A stretch of 14,185 nt of DNA from Halanaerobiaceae bacterium (GCA_012521855.1 JAAYLO010000165.1:1-14185); one strand, 5' to 3'; shown: positions 1-7,531, numbered from the stretch's first letter. Made by a program: numbers and translations. Notes: a model not told the origin generated them from the sequence alone.

Positions 1-10
1 GTATTATATC

Positions 11-1081
11 ATGAGGGGAAAAAGAAAAAGTAGTTTTTTACTTAAAATATCTATTTTTATTTTTATGTTTTTTATCTATACATTCCGACTTGAAGCAGGA
101 AATCTTATCGGCCACAGGGAAGAAGATATATTCAATGTTTATGATACTGAAGGTAATTATATCTTTGCCATAGCAATGGAGGTTTCCGAAGGAGACAGGT
201 ATATTGATGAAAACAATCAGGAGTACCTCGTAATAGAGGTACAGGGCCGGAGGGCAGTTGCAGAAAAGAAAGGAAAAATAGACCTCCTGCAGGATACAGA
301 TCTGGAAATATATGCCCTGACACCTATTGCAGCCAGGGGGACTGCTCATATTGGTCTGTATCATACTCACAATGGTGAATCCTATTTGCCAGGGCCGAAT
401 AATATTGATGGAATAGGCGAAATTCATGAAGTAGGAGATGTATTGAAAAACGCACTGGAGGAAAAAGGGTTCACTGTTACAAAGCTGGATAATATTCATC
501 TGCCGCATGATGGTGCTGCATATGAGCGTTCCAGAAATACAGTCTCGGATCTATTGAAAAAAAGGCCGGATGCTATCTTTGATGTGCACAGAGACGCAAT
601 TCCCCGCAAAGAAGAATACCTGAAAGAGATAAATGGACAGCAGGTAAGCCAGATCCGTCTTGTTGTAGGGAGACAAAATTCAAATTATGAAGTAAATGAC
701 CAGTTTGCGAAAAGTATAAAGGCAGTTGCCGATGAACAGTATCCCGGGCTGATAAAGGGGATATTTTATGGGAGGGGCTCTTATAATCAACAATTTGCAC
801 CCCGTTCACTTCTTCTTGAGTTTGGCACACATGTAACTACAAAAGAACAGGCTGTAGCCAGTGCAAGGATGCTGGCAGATTCTATAAGCCGGATAATATA
901 CGGGAATAATGCCGGGGAAAGGGATCTTAATACAGGAGAAAACCGCAGTTCCTTATCATCAATAGGCAGGATCCTGCTTCTTGCAATTGGCGGTATTATG
1001 ATATTTTTATTTATTAATGAAGGTAGTTTTGACGGAGTAATCAGTAGAATAAAAAGTTTTTTCAAAAAAGAACTAAAGTAG
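11..1081 (+). CDS. spoIIP: Stage II sporulation protein P (SpoIIP) family cell-wall hydrolase
   Basis: SpoIIP acts with SpoIID and SpoIIM in the mother cell to degrade septal peptidoglycan during engulfment, as an amidase/endopeptidase. The 356-aa product has a basic N-terminus and one hydrophobic segment (about residues 9-25). An extracytoplasmic domain follows with family-like motifs: H118-T-H120-N-G-E123, D191-V-H193-R-D195 and L-L-L-E270-F-G. A second hydrophobic segment lies near the C-terminus (about 318-336) and is followed by a basic tail. Only 10 bases precede the ATG; they show no Shine-Dalgarno and the frame is open to the window edge, so the true start may lie upstream. The next gene follows after 14 nt, suggesting one operon. 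It could be a second SpoIIP paralogue rather than the gpr-linked copy. Family assignment is firm; which paralogue it is remains inference. Confidence 0.88.
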   Translation: MRGKRKSSFLLKISIFIFMFFIYTFRLEAGNLIGHREEDIFNVYDTEGNYIFAIAMEVSEGDRYIDENNQEYLVIEVQGRRAVAEKKGKIDLLQDTDLEIYALTPIAARGTAHIGLYHTHNGESYLPGPNNIDGIGEIHEVGDVLKNALEEKGFTVTKLDNIHLPHDGAAYERSRNTVSDLLKKRPDAIFDVHRDAIPRKEEYLKEINGQQVSQIRLVVGRQNSNYEVNDQFAKSIKAVADEQYPGLIKGIFYGRGSYNQQFAPRSLLLEFGTHVTTKEQAVASARMLADSISRIIYGNNAGERDLNTGENRSSLSSIGRILLLAIGGIMIFLFINEGSFDGVISRIKSFFKKELK

Positions 1082-1095
1082 GGGAGGCAGGAGAA

Positions 1096-1986
1096 GTGTT
1101 TGAACATGGCTCTCTCTTATTAACAGGTTTACTTGTAGGCACACTGGCCAGGGCTTTTATGCTGAAGATTGATTACAGGCAGTTTCCCAGTTATCCTCAT
1201 TCTTATGCTATCCATCTTACCCTGGGAATGATTGCTGCATTGCTTGGAGCCCTGGCAGTACCGGTACTTCTGGAAAAGGAATATATTGCAATTACATTTC
1301 TCACAATTGCCGCCCAGCAGTTCAGGGATGTACGGTCAATTGAGCGGGAAAGCCTGGCAGAGATAGAAAAGACTGAACTGATAGCAAGGGGAGAAGCCTA
1401 TATTGAAGGGATTGCTAAATTGTTTGAAGCCAGGAATTACCTGGCTTTATTAAGCTCACTGATTACAGGTCTTATATATTATTACAGCAGCTGGTATATT
1501 GCAGTTCTGGCAGGCGGTATTACAGCATTCCTGCTGCATTATTTTATGAAGGGACCGGTAGTCGGAGATATAGCAAAAATAGAGGTAGTTGATATAACAG
1601 TTAAAGGGAATAATATTGGTATCGATGATCTTATCATGATGAATATCGGTGAAGAAGAAGCCTTAAGGAAATGGAGGACCGAAGGTGTAGGTATCAGGAT
1701 TATACCAGTCGATGAAAATGCCAGGGCGACTCTGGCCAATCTGGGCCAGAGACAGGCAATCCTGCATGATCTTGGAATATTGATGGGAGCCAAACTGGAT
1801 GAAGGCCTGCAGCAATATACACCCATGGCCAGACTGGATATTGACAGCAGTATCCTGAACATAATCTTTATCCCATTAGAACCGGACAGAATATTCATTA
1901 AAAAGGCAGTGGAAAGGATTCCGGTACTGGAGAGCTCACAACACAAACCACTGAAAGATAAAATAGGAAGAAAAGCGGCGGACTGA
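1096..1986 (+). CDS. YIEGIA family sporulation membrane protein
   Basis: The 296-aa protein carries the hexapeptide Y-I-E-G-I-A at residues 102-107, which gives the family its name; the family is characteristic of endospore formers. Hydrophobic segments lie at about residues 5-22, 42-59 and 62-74, and two more at about 116-150. They are followed by a soluble C-terminal half with no motif I recognise. The start is a GTG with a good purine-rich ribosome binding site (GGGAGGCAGGAGA, 1081-1093). It sits between a spoIIP-like gene and the gene for its presumed small partner, within one tightly spaced run, so expression during sporulation is likely. The biochemical role cannot be read from the sequence. 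Identification rests on the name motif, length and gene order. Confidence 0.87.
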   Translation: MFEHGSLLLTGLLVGTLARAFMLKIDYRQFPSYPHSYAIHLTLGMIAALLGALAVPVLLEKEYIAITFLTIAAQQFRDVRSIERESLAEIEKTELIARGEAYIEGIAKLFEARNYLALLSSLITGLIYYYSSWYIAVLAGGITAFLLHYFMKGPVVGDIAKIEVVDITVKGNNIGIDDLIMMNIGEEEALRKWRTEGVGIRIIPVDENARATLANLGQRQAILHDLGILMGAKLDEGLQQYTPMARLDIDSSILNIIFIPLEPDRIFIKKAVERIPVLESSQHKPLKDKIGRKAAD

Positions 1987-1996
1987 GGAGGTGTTT

Positions 1997-2185
1997 ATGG
2001 ATTTTAGTAATATTCTGGCAATAATCACAACAGAAATAAACAGGAATAAGGTCAGCGGCGGAGTACCGATCTTTATTACAGAGAGCATAAAAGAGATGGA
2101 AGAAGTGAGCAGTCTGCTGGCCCGTCTCACATTAGGAATGGTACATGATCTGGGAAATGGTATAAAAGTTATTATCAGGCATTAA
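1997..2185 (+). CDS. Small protein, likely capping complex subunit for YIEGIA
   Basis: A 62-aa protein beginning M-D-F-S-N-I-L-A-I-I-T-T, with a central V-S-G-G-V-P-I-F and a C-terminal M-V-H-D-L-G-N-G. This pattern, the size, and the position directly after YIEGIA fit the small family annotated as the capping complex subunit for YIEGIA. I chose ATG 1997 over the in-frame GTG at 1991 because AGGAGG (1986-1991) overlaps that GTG but lies 5 nt before the ATG. The gene starts 10 nt after the YIEGIA stop and is followed after 3 nt by the next gene, so translation is probably coupled. There is no membrane segment or signal peptide. A cytoplasmic partner role is inferred from the family name and linkage. 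Confidence 0.78.
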   Translation: MDFSNILAIITTEINRNKVSGGVPIFITESIKEMEEVSSLLARLTLGMVHDLGNGIKVIIRH

Positions 2186-2188
2186 GGG

Positions 2189-2650
2189 GTGATAGAGATT
2201 ATTATCTTTCACTGTAATTCTCTAAATATCCTGCCTTTTTTTTATCTGGTATTAGTTTTCAGTAAAAATGAGCTTTCCTTTCAGGAGGTCTATAAAGAGG
2301 CGCTGAAAATGTACATGAAATATTGCCGTGAAAAAAAAGTACTGATATCTATAAGAGATTTTATTGAAAACCCGGGCTTAAAACTTTATTTCCTGATCCG
2401 TGGAAGAAAAAAGAGAATTGTTTTACAGGCCTTCAAATATTACCTCAGGCTCTTTAATATAAGAGAAGATTATCAGCTGATAGATTTATCCCTTTATGAA
2501 AACAGTTATTTTTTACTGGCTGATATAATGGCAAAGGCTGGACTCAAGCAGTTTTCTCTTTTTCTGGCTGAAAGGGCCTGCAGCAAACTGTATGAATATT
2601 ACAGGGAAAAAGAGGAAAGACCTGAAATTCCCTTCTTTAAAAACAGATAA
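2189..2650 (+). CDS. Diverged DUF3189-like protein (first of a tandem pair)
   Basis: No function is known. This 153-aa product resembles the next gene's product over its length: it opens I-I-I-F-H-C where the neighbour has I-V-I-Y-H-C, and the C-terminal halves align, with F-N-I-R-E-D-Y-Q-L-I-D matching Y-N-I-P-E-E-S-V-I-T-V. Several residues conserved in the neighbour are missing, namely the Y-G after H-C, the following A-H-S-S, and the H-L-G-x-L-P block. This suggests a paralogue that has lost an active or ligand site. Start assignment is uncertain. GTG 2189 has only a weak upstream AGG, whereas the best Shine-Dalgarno-like run (AAGGGG, 2184-2189) overlaps it and points to a later start such as ATT 2198. 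The gene lies 3 nt after the previous stop, so coupling could support GTG. Confidence 0.65.
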   Translation: MIEIIIFHCNSLNILPFFYLVLVFSKNELSFQEVYKEALKMYMKYCREKKVLISIRDFIENPGLKLYFLIRGRKKRIVLQAFKYYLRLFNIREDYQLIDLSLYENSYFLLADIMAKAGLKQFSLFLAERACSKLYEYYREKEERPEIPFFKNR

Positions 2651-2669
2651 TTCAGTAAAGGGAGAAGAG

Positions 2670-3125
2670 ATGATTGTTATCTATCATTGTTATGGTGCAG
2701 CACATTCTTCAGTTTTATCGGCAGCTATCCATCTAGGTTATTTACCAGAAGATAGAATTCCAAAGATAGAGGAAATCCTTAAGATTCAATATTTCGACCG
2801 GTCCAGTACCGGAGAAATAGGCATACCTTTTTATTATGGTTCAGACAGCTCCGGTAATATGATATACTGCCAGGGAATGGGCGGTCTTGACGGGGTGATC
2901 AAGCAATTATTAAAAGATGTAATGGGGGAATACAATATCCCTGAGGAAAGTGTCATTACAGTCAATTCACTGAAAAAAGTAAATATACTGGTCAGGATTG
3001 GAGGTTTTTTATCCAGGAAACTGGGATTAATCTTTCCCGGAAGGCTCATAGCTGCATTTGGATTAAAACTGGGTTACAGGCGGTTTTTAAAAACAGTATC
3101 TACTGTAAAGATGAATATATCCTGA
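2670..3125 (+). CDS. DUF3189 family protein
   Basis: A 151-aa protein of unknown function, recognised by its N-terminal M-I-V-I-Y-H-C-Y-G (H6, C7, G9), then A-H-S-S, H-L-G-Y-L-P-E-D-R-I-P (21-31), Y-F-D-R, and a C-terminal R-I-G-G-F-L-S-R-K-L-G-L block. These features match DUF3189, found in spore-forming Clostridia and often as tandem copies near YIEGIA. ATG 2670 was chosen because GGGAG (2660-2664) lies at good spacing and the preceding residues of the longer frame are not family-like. The conserved His/Cys pair near the N-terminus could be catalytic or metal binding, which is inference. There is no signal peptide or membrane segment. It ends 58 nt before the next gene and appears to close the sporulation-related block. 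Confidence 0.83.
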   Translation: MIVIYHCYGAAHSSVLSAAIHLGYLPEDRIPKIEEILKIQYFDRSSTGEIGIPFYYGSDSSGNMIYCQGMGGLDGVIKQLLKDVMGEYNIPEESVITVNSLKKVNILVRIGGFLSRKLGLIFPGRLIAAFGLKLGYRRFLKTVSTVKMNIS

Positions 3126-3129
3126 ACTA

Positions 3130-3158
3130 TTGCTTAGTTTCATAAAATATGATATTAT
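3130..3158 (+). promoter_or_regulatory. Candidate sigma-A promoter for the DUF512-der-plsY-gpsA run
   Basis: TTGCTT (3130-3135) and TATTAT (3153-3158) are separated by 17 nt, which is ideal spacing. The -10 matches the consensus at five of six positions and the -35 at only three of six. It lies in the 58-nt gap between the sporulation block and housekeeping genes including essential der, where an independent vegetative promoter would be expected. AT-rich sequence makes chance matches common. Confidence 0.45.
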
Positions 3159-3183
3159 CTCTTTACAGGAGGTAATTGAACTG

Positions 3184-4509
3184 ATGGTTGAAATAAAAGC
3201 TGTCCTGCCAGGCAGTATTGCTGAAGAGCTGGACATAAAGGCAGAAGATCAACTGATTAGTATAGATGATAGAGAAATAACTGATTATATAGATTATCAG
3301 TATGGTATTTCTGCTGATTTTTTCATATTAACTATAAAAAAAAAGAATGGTGAGTTATGGGATTTTGAGATCGAGAAGGCGCCTGATGAAAATCTAGGCC
3401 TTGTTTTTGACGGTATTATATATGATAGACTTAAAAAATGCTGTAATAATTGTATATTCTGTTTTGTAAAACAACAGCCTGAAGGGCTTAGAGATTCTCT
3501 CCTGATCAAAGATGATGATTACCGTTTTTCCTTTTTACAGGGGAGTTTTATTACTCTTACCAATTTGAAAGAAGATGATCTGAAGAGGATAATAAACTTA
3601 AGATTGAGTCCCTTATATATATCTGTACATACCACAAACCCCGGATTAAGGGTCAAGATGATGAAAAATCCTGAAGCAGCCTGCATACTGGAGAAATTAA
3701 GCTTCCTGGCTGATAATGGTATAGATTTCCATACTCAACTGGTCCTTTGTCCTTCTTATAATGACGGGGAAGAACTTGATAAGAGCATCAGGGATTTAGC
3801 GGACTTTTATCCTTCTCTTTTATCTATAGGCGTTGTTCCTGTCGGCCTTACAAAGTACCGGGCTGGTCTGCCTTTTCTAAAGAGTTTTGACAGAGAGGGT
3901 GCAGTAAGGGTACTGGAACAGATCAAAAGATGGCAGGAGAAATTTATCATTGAGTTTGGTACAAACTTTCTATATGCTGCTGATGAGTTTTACTTCCTTG
4001 CAGATGAAAAGATTCCAGATCTCGAGGATTACGGAGAATTTCCCCAGATTGAAAATGGTATCGGGCTGACCCGTCTTCTATGGGAAGAATTTTCTGAGCT
4101 TGTTCTTCCTGATGAAATTGAAAGGAAAAATGCAGGTATAATAACTGGTATCCTCGGCCAGAAGGCATTGGAACCTGTAGTGAATGGACTGAAAAAGATA
4201 AAAGGACTGAATATCCATACTATACCGGTAGAAAACGATTTTTTTGGCAGAACAGTGACAGTTACGGGCTTATTGACCGGGATAGATATTATAAACAAAT
4301 TAAAGAAAATGGATACAAAAGCAATTGATTTTATTTTTTTGCCTGATATATTATTAAATGAAAATGGTTTCTTTCTTGATGATTTAGAAAAAGAGGATCT
4401 GGAGAGAGAATTTCCGGATATAAAATTCTTTTTTGTAAAAAATGTTGTAGAAATGCTGGAGGTGCTGGAAAGTGCAAAAACCGGTGGTGGCAATAGTAGG
4501 AAGGCCTAA
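3184..4509 (+). CDS. DUF512 protein with PDZ-like and radical-SAM-like [Fe-S] segments
   Basis: Function unknown. The 441-aa protein starts with a PDZ-like segment (about residues 1-65: A-V-L-P-G-S-I-A-E-E-L-x-I-x-x-x-D-x-L-I-S-I). A cysteine cluster K-C86-C87-N-N-C90-I-F-C93 follows, in which C86/C90/C93 form the C-x3-C-x2-C spacing of radical SAM enzymes that ligate a [4Fe-4S] cluster. Next come F-V-K-Q-Q-P-E-G-L-R and Y-I-S-V-H-T-T-N-P, and then the C-terminal DUF512 region. ATG 3184 lies 11 nt after AGGAGG (3167-3172); CTG 3181 is the alternative. The end overlaps der by 38 nt, so the two are almost certainly co-transcribed. The linkage to der hints at a role near ribosome or RNA maturation, but this is speculation. 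The family is largely uncharacterised. Confidence 0.88.
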   Translation: MVEIKAVLPGSIAEELDIKAEDQLISIDDREITDYIDYQYGISADFFILTIKKKNGELWDFEIEKAPDENLGLVFDGIIYDRLKKCCNNCIFCFVKQQPEGLRDSLLIKDDDYRFSFLQGSFITLTNLKEDDLKRIINLRLSPLYISVHTTNPGLRVKMMKNPEAACILEKLSFLADNGIDFHTQLVLCPSYNDGEELDKSIRDLADFYPSLLSIGVVPVGLTKYRAGLPFLKSFDREGAVRVLEQIKRWQEKFIIEFGTNFLYAADEFYFLADEKIPDLEDYGEFPQIENGIGLTRLLWEEFSELVLPDEIERKNAGIITGILGQKALEPVVNGLKKIKGLNIHTIPVENDFFGRTVTVTGLLTGIDIINKLKKMDTKAIDFIFLPDILLNENGFFLDDLEKEDLEREFPDIKFFFVKNVVEMLEVLESAKTGGGNSRKA

Positions 4510-5788
4510 TGTAGGAAAATCAACTCTCTTTAACCGTCTGGCAGGAAACAGGATTTCCATCGTGGAAGGCATACCAAGTATTACCCGGGATAGATTATAT
4601 ACAGATGTGGAATGGCAGGGCAAGTCTTTTGTTGTTGTAGATACCGGTGGAATTGAAGCCGATGAAAATGATCTGATAAAGGGAAAGACAAGATATCAGG
4701 CTGAAATAGCTATAAATGAAGCTGATCTGATTATTTTTGTCGTTGACGGCAGGAGTGGTATAAGCACTGCAGACCAGGAAGTGGCTGACTTATTAAGAAA
4801 GGCAGGTAAAAAGGTTATACTGGTTATTAATAAAATAGATGATTTTAGCAATATAGAAGAGATTATCTGGGAATTTTATTCTCTGGGTTTTGAAGATATG
4901 ATCCCGATATCAGCAGAACACGGGAAAAATATTGGAGATTTACTGGAATTGGTGCTTAAATATCTGCCGGACTTCCAGGATGAAGAAGAGGATACTGATA
5001 TCCTGAATATTGCCATTGTCGGCAAACCAAATGTAGGGAAATCTTCACTGGTAAACTATCTTGCGGGATATGAGAGGGTGATTGTCACTGATATTCCCGG
5101 CACCACCCGTGATGCTATTGATACACTGATTGAAAAGGATGGAATAAAATACAATCTGATCGATACTGCCGGACTAAGAAGAAAGGCCAGAATAAAAGAT
5201 TCAATAGAATATTACAGTGTAATCAGGACCATAAAGGCCATTGACAGGTCAGATGCTGTTCTAATGCTGATCGATGCCCTTGAGGGCATTTCTGCACAGG
5301 ACAAAAAGATACTCGGTTATGCTCATGAAAACGGCAAGGCAATAGTCATTGCTGTTAATAAATGGGATCTGGTAGAAAAAGAGACAGGCACGATGGAAAG
5401 ATATAAGGAAGAGATTTATCAGGAACTGAAATTTTTAAACTATGTTCCCATCACCTTTATATCTGCCCTGACCGGGAAAAGGGTAAATGAAACACTGGAA
5501 CTGCTGGAACATGTCATCGATCAGAATTCATTAAGGGTAAAGACAGGCCTTTTGAATGAAGTAATTGAGGAAGCAGTCCAGTTACGGGAGCCTCCGGGAG
5601 TTAAAGGCAAAAGATTAAAAATCTATTATACAACTCAGGTGGGCATTAAACCGCCTGCTTTCATGTTTTTTGTAAATAACCCCGATTTGATGCATTTTTC
5701 ATATCAGCGTTATCTGGAAAATGCACTCAGGGAGGCTTTTGGATTTATTGGAACTCCAATAAAAATTATACTAAAACAGAGGACATAG
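4472..5788 (+). CDS. der: Ribosome biogenesis GTPase Der (EngA)
   Basis: Der is an essential GTPase that binds the 50S subunit and supports its late assembly. The 438-aa product shows its hallmark, two GTPase domains in tandem followed by a KH-like C-terminal domain. Domain 1 has G-R-P-N-V-G-K-S (10-17), D-T-G-G (57-60) and N-K-I-D (120-123). Domain 2 has G-K-P-N-V-G-K-S (184-191), D-T-A-G (231-234) and N-K-W-D (296-299). Switch I of domain 1 reads V-E-G-I-P-S-I-T-R-D, where most Der proteins have D-T-P-G-V-T-R-D, a mild oddity; domain 2 has the usual D-I-P-G-T-T-R-D. GTG 4472 lies 7 nt after GGAGGTG (4458-4464), inside the 3' end of the upstream gene, and gives the expected M-Q-K-P-V-V-A-I-V-G N-terminus. 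Confidence 0.97.
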   Translation: MQKPVVAIVGRPNVGKSTLFNRLAGNRISIVEGIPSITRDRLYTDVEWQGKSFVVVDTGGIEADENDLIKGKTRYQAEIAINEADLIIFVVDGRSGISTADQEVADLLRKAGKKVILVINKIDDFSNIEEIIWEFYSLGFEDMIPISAEHGKNIGDLLELVLKYLPDFQDEEEDTDILNIAIVGKPNVGKSSLVNYLAGYERVIVTDIPGTTRDAIDTLIEKDGIKYNLIDTAGLRRKARIKDSIEYYSVIRTIKAIDRSDAVLMLIDALEGISAQDKKILGYAHENGKAIVIAVNKWDLVEKETGTMERYKEEIYQELKFLNYVPITFISALTGKRVNETLELLEHVIDQNSLRVKTGLLNEVIEEAVQLREPPGVKGKRLKIYYTTQVGIKPPAFMFFVNNPDLMHFSYQRYLENALREAFGFIGTPIKIILKQRT

Positions 5789-5798
5789 GGAGGTCTGT

Positions 5799-6410
5799 AT
5801 GAATTTATTTATTGTCTTTATAGTATCATATTTTCTTGGGGCAATTCCATTTGCCTATATAATGACAAAACTGATAACAGGTAAGGATATCCGTAAGATA
5901 GGCAGCGGAAATGTGGGTGCAACTAATGCCGCCAGGATCCTCGGCCTGAAGTATGGTTTTCTTGTGGCTGCGCTGGATATCCTGAAAGGTATACTGGCAG
6001 TCTTTATAGCCCGGGCCTTAATCCTGGCAGAAAGCCCACGTTATTTCCTGCTTATTGCGTCTTTGCTGGTTATAACAGGACATAACTGGTCAATATTTTT
6101 AAGATTTGCAGGGGGGAAAGGTGTAGCTGCTACCTTTGGTGTATTGGTATTTCTGTATCCCCTGCCCATGTTTTTTTCTCTTGCCCTCTGGTTAATACTG
6201 GTAGTATTAAGCCGTTATGTTTCGCTGGCTTCTATAGTGGCTGCTTTAGCGGCACCAATTCTGGTCCTAATAATGCACAGGAATATCTATGATCTTGTTT
6301 TTGTTTCTATTTTCGCCATATTAATCATCTATAGACATATCCCCAATATCAAAAGATTACTTAAGGGCAATGAGAATAAATTGAAATGGCTAGGGGATGG
6401 TTTAAAATGA
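5799..6410 (+). CDS. plsY: Acyl-phosphate:glycerol-3-phosphate acyltransferase PlsY
   Basis: PlsY is an integral membrane enzyme that transfers an acyl group from acyl-phosphate to sn-glycerol-3-phosphate, making lysophosphatidic acid, the first step of phospholipid synthesis in most Gram-positives. The 203-aa length is normal. The three family motifs are visible: S-G-N-V-G-A-T-N-A-A-R (36-46), G-H-N-W-S with A-G-G-K-G-V-A (94-110), and H-I-P-N-I-x-R-L-L-K-G-x-E (180-192). Several hydrophobic helices surround them. The ATG follows AGGGAGGT (5787-5794) at good spacing and starts 10 nt after der. Its stop overlaps the start of gpsA (ATGA), coupling it to the enzyme that makes its substrate. Confidence 0.96.
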   Translation: MNLFIVFIVSYFLGAIPFAYIMTKLITGKDIRKIGSGNVGATNAARILGLKYGFLVAALDILKGILAVFIARALILAESPRYFLLIASLLVITGHNWSIFLRFAGGKGVAATFGVLVFLYPLPMFFSLALWLILVVLSRYVSLASIVAALAAPILVLIMHRNIYDLVFVSIFAILIIYRHIPNIKRLLKGNENKLKWLGDGLK

Positions 6411-7426
6411 AAATATCTGTTATCGGAGCAGGGAGCTGGGGAACGGCAATAGCACAGGTCATTGCATCAAATGGTTACCAGGTACTCCTTTATGCAAGGA
6501 ATAGTGAACAGAAGGACAGTATCAATAAAAATAACCTGAATAGCATTTATTTCCCTGAATTTAAACTTTCAAAAAAAATCAAAGCATCTGATTCCCTTAA
6601 GGAGGTTGTCAGCTATGGTGATATTGTATTACTGGCGGTCCCCACTCAGGCAAACCGCGAAATACTGGAGAATATCTGCAATATGATAGAAAAAGAACAG
6701 ATTATAGTTTCTACTGCAAAAGGAATAGAAGCCAGGACATTCCGGAGAAATTCAGAGATCATTGAAGAATATCTTGATAATCCTGTTGTGGTTTTATCCG
6801 GACCCAGTCATGCTGAAGAGGTAATCAAAGCATTGCCCACTACTGCTGTTGCTGCTTCCAAAAACAAGGAGGCAGCCCAGCTTATACAGAAAATAATGAT
6901 GTCTGCAAAATTCAGGGTCTATACAAACCCTGATATAGCAGGTGTTGAAATCGGGGGTGCGATTAAAAATATCATTGCCATAGCTGCAGGCATATCAGAC
7001 GGCCTGGGCTTTGGTGATAATACAAAGGCAGCACTTATTACAAGGGGTTTACATGAAATGAGCAGATTAGGGGTCAGGATGGGCGGACAGTTACTGACCT
7101 TTGCGGGACTGAGCGGAATGGGAGATCTGGTTGTTACCTGTACAAGTATTTATAGCCGGAACAGGAGATTCGGCATCAAAATAGGAGAAGGTTTAAGCCT
7201 TGAAGAGGCAATGAAAGAGGTAAAACAGACTGTTGAGGGTGTCAGTACCACCATGGCTTTATATGAATGGTACCACAGGGGAAAATATGATTTTGACATA
7301 CCAATTACAAAACAGATCTACCAGGTTCTCTTTGAAGGTAAAAACCCCTTGCAGGCTGTTGAAGACCTCATGTTAAGGGGCCCTAAACATGAAATAGAAG
7401 AAGTGGTAAAGGAAATAAACTGGTAA
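6407..7426 (+). CDS. gpsA: NAD(P)-dependent glycerol-3-phosphate dehydrogenase GpsA
   Basis: GpsA reduces dihydroxyacetone phosphate to sn-glycerol-3-phosphate in the cytoplasm, supplying the backbone used by PlsY. The 339-aa product has the N-terminal Rossmann motif G-A-G-S-W-G (7-12), S-T-A-K105-G-I-E, L-S-G-P-S-H-A-E-E (130-138) and the active-site block G-G-A-I-K187-N-I. These are followed by G-D-N-T-K-A-A-L-I-T-R-G. ATG 6407 was preferred to ATG 6386 because it gives the family N-terminus M-K-I-S-V-I-G-A-G and overlaps the plsY stop as ATGA; AGGGG (6392-6396) lies upstream at 10 nt. It closes the DUF512-der-plsY-gpsA run and is followed by a probable terminator. Confidence 0.97.
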   Translation: MKISVIGAGSWGTAIAQVIASNGYQVLLYARNSEQKDSINKNNLNSIYFPEFKLSKKIKASDSLKEVVSYGDIVLLAVPTQANREILENICNMIEKEQIIVSTAKGIEARTFRRNSEIIEEYLDNPVVVLSGPSHAEEVIKALPTTAVAASKNKEAAQLIQKIMMSAKFRVYTNPDIAGVEIGGAIKNIIAIAAGISDGLGFGDNTKAALITRGLHEMSRLGVRMGGQLLTFAGLSGMGDLVVTCTSIYSRNRRFGIKIGEGLSLEEAMKEVKQTVEGVSTTMALYEWYHRGKYDFDIPITKQIYQVLFEGKNPLQAVEDLMLRGPKHEIEEVVKEINW

Positions 7427-7456
7427 ATATAATAATAAGCAGTTCTTTCATAATAC

Positions 7457-7514
7457 TTCCAGGCCGGTAAGTCTGAATTTTTATAGTTTAGATTTTCTGC
7501 CTGGGGTATTTTTT
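7457..7514 (+). terminator. Probable rho-independent terminator after gpsA
   Basis: The perfect inverted repeat CCAGGC (7459-7464) and GCCTGG (7499-7504) can be extended by two U-G pairs. It encloses a second small stem, TCTGAA (7472-7477) with TTTAGA (7487-7492, one G-U pair). A T-rich tail (TATTTTTTAT, from 7507) follows. The long two-part structure is less typical than a simple hairpin, so it could also be an mRNA 3' structure or attenuator. Confidence 0.5.
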
Positions 7515-7531
7515 ATGTGGAGAAATAAAAG

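Noticed and set aside
38..508. Long reverse-strand open frame (156 codons) opposite the SpoIIP gene
   Set aside because: It lies entirely within a clearly recognised gene, has no family-like features, and is an antisense shadow of its codon usage.
787..1107. Reverse-strand frame spanning the spoIIP/YIEGIA junction
   Set aside because: No recognisable protein, and it covers the end of spoIIP and the YIEGIA ribosome binding site; treated as a shadow.
4029..4493. Reverse-strand frame of 154 codons opposite the DUF512 gene
   Set aside because: Low-complexity Ser/Phe/Ile-rich translation, typical of the complement of Lys/Glu-rich coding sequence; the + strand gene is well supported.
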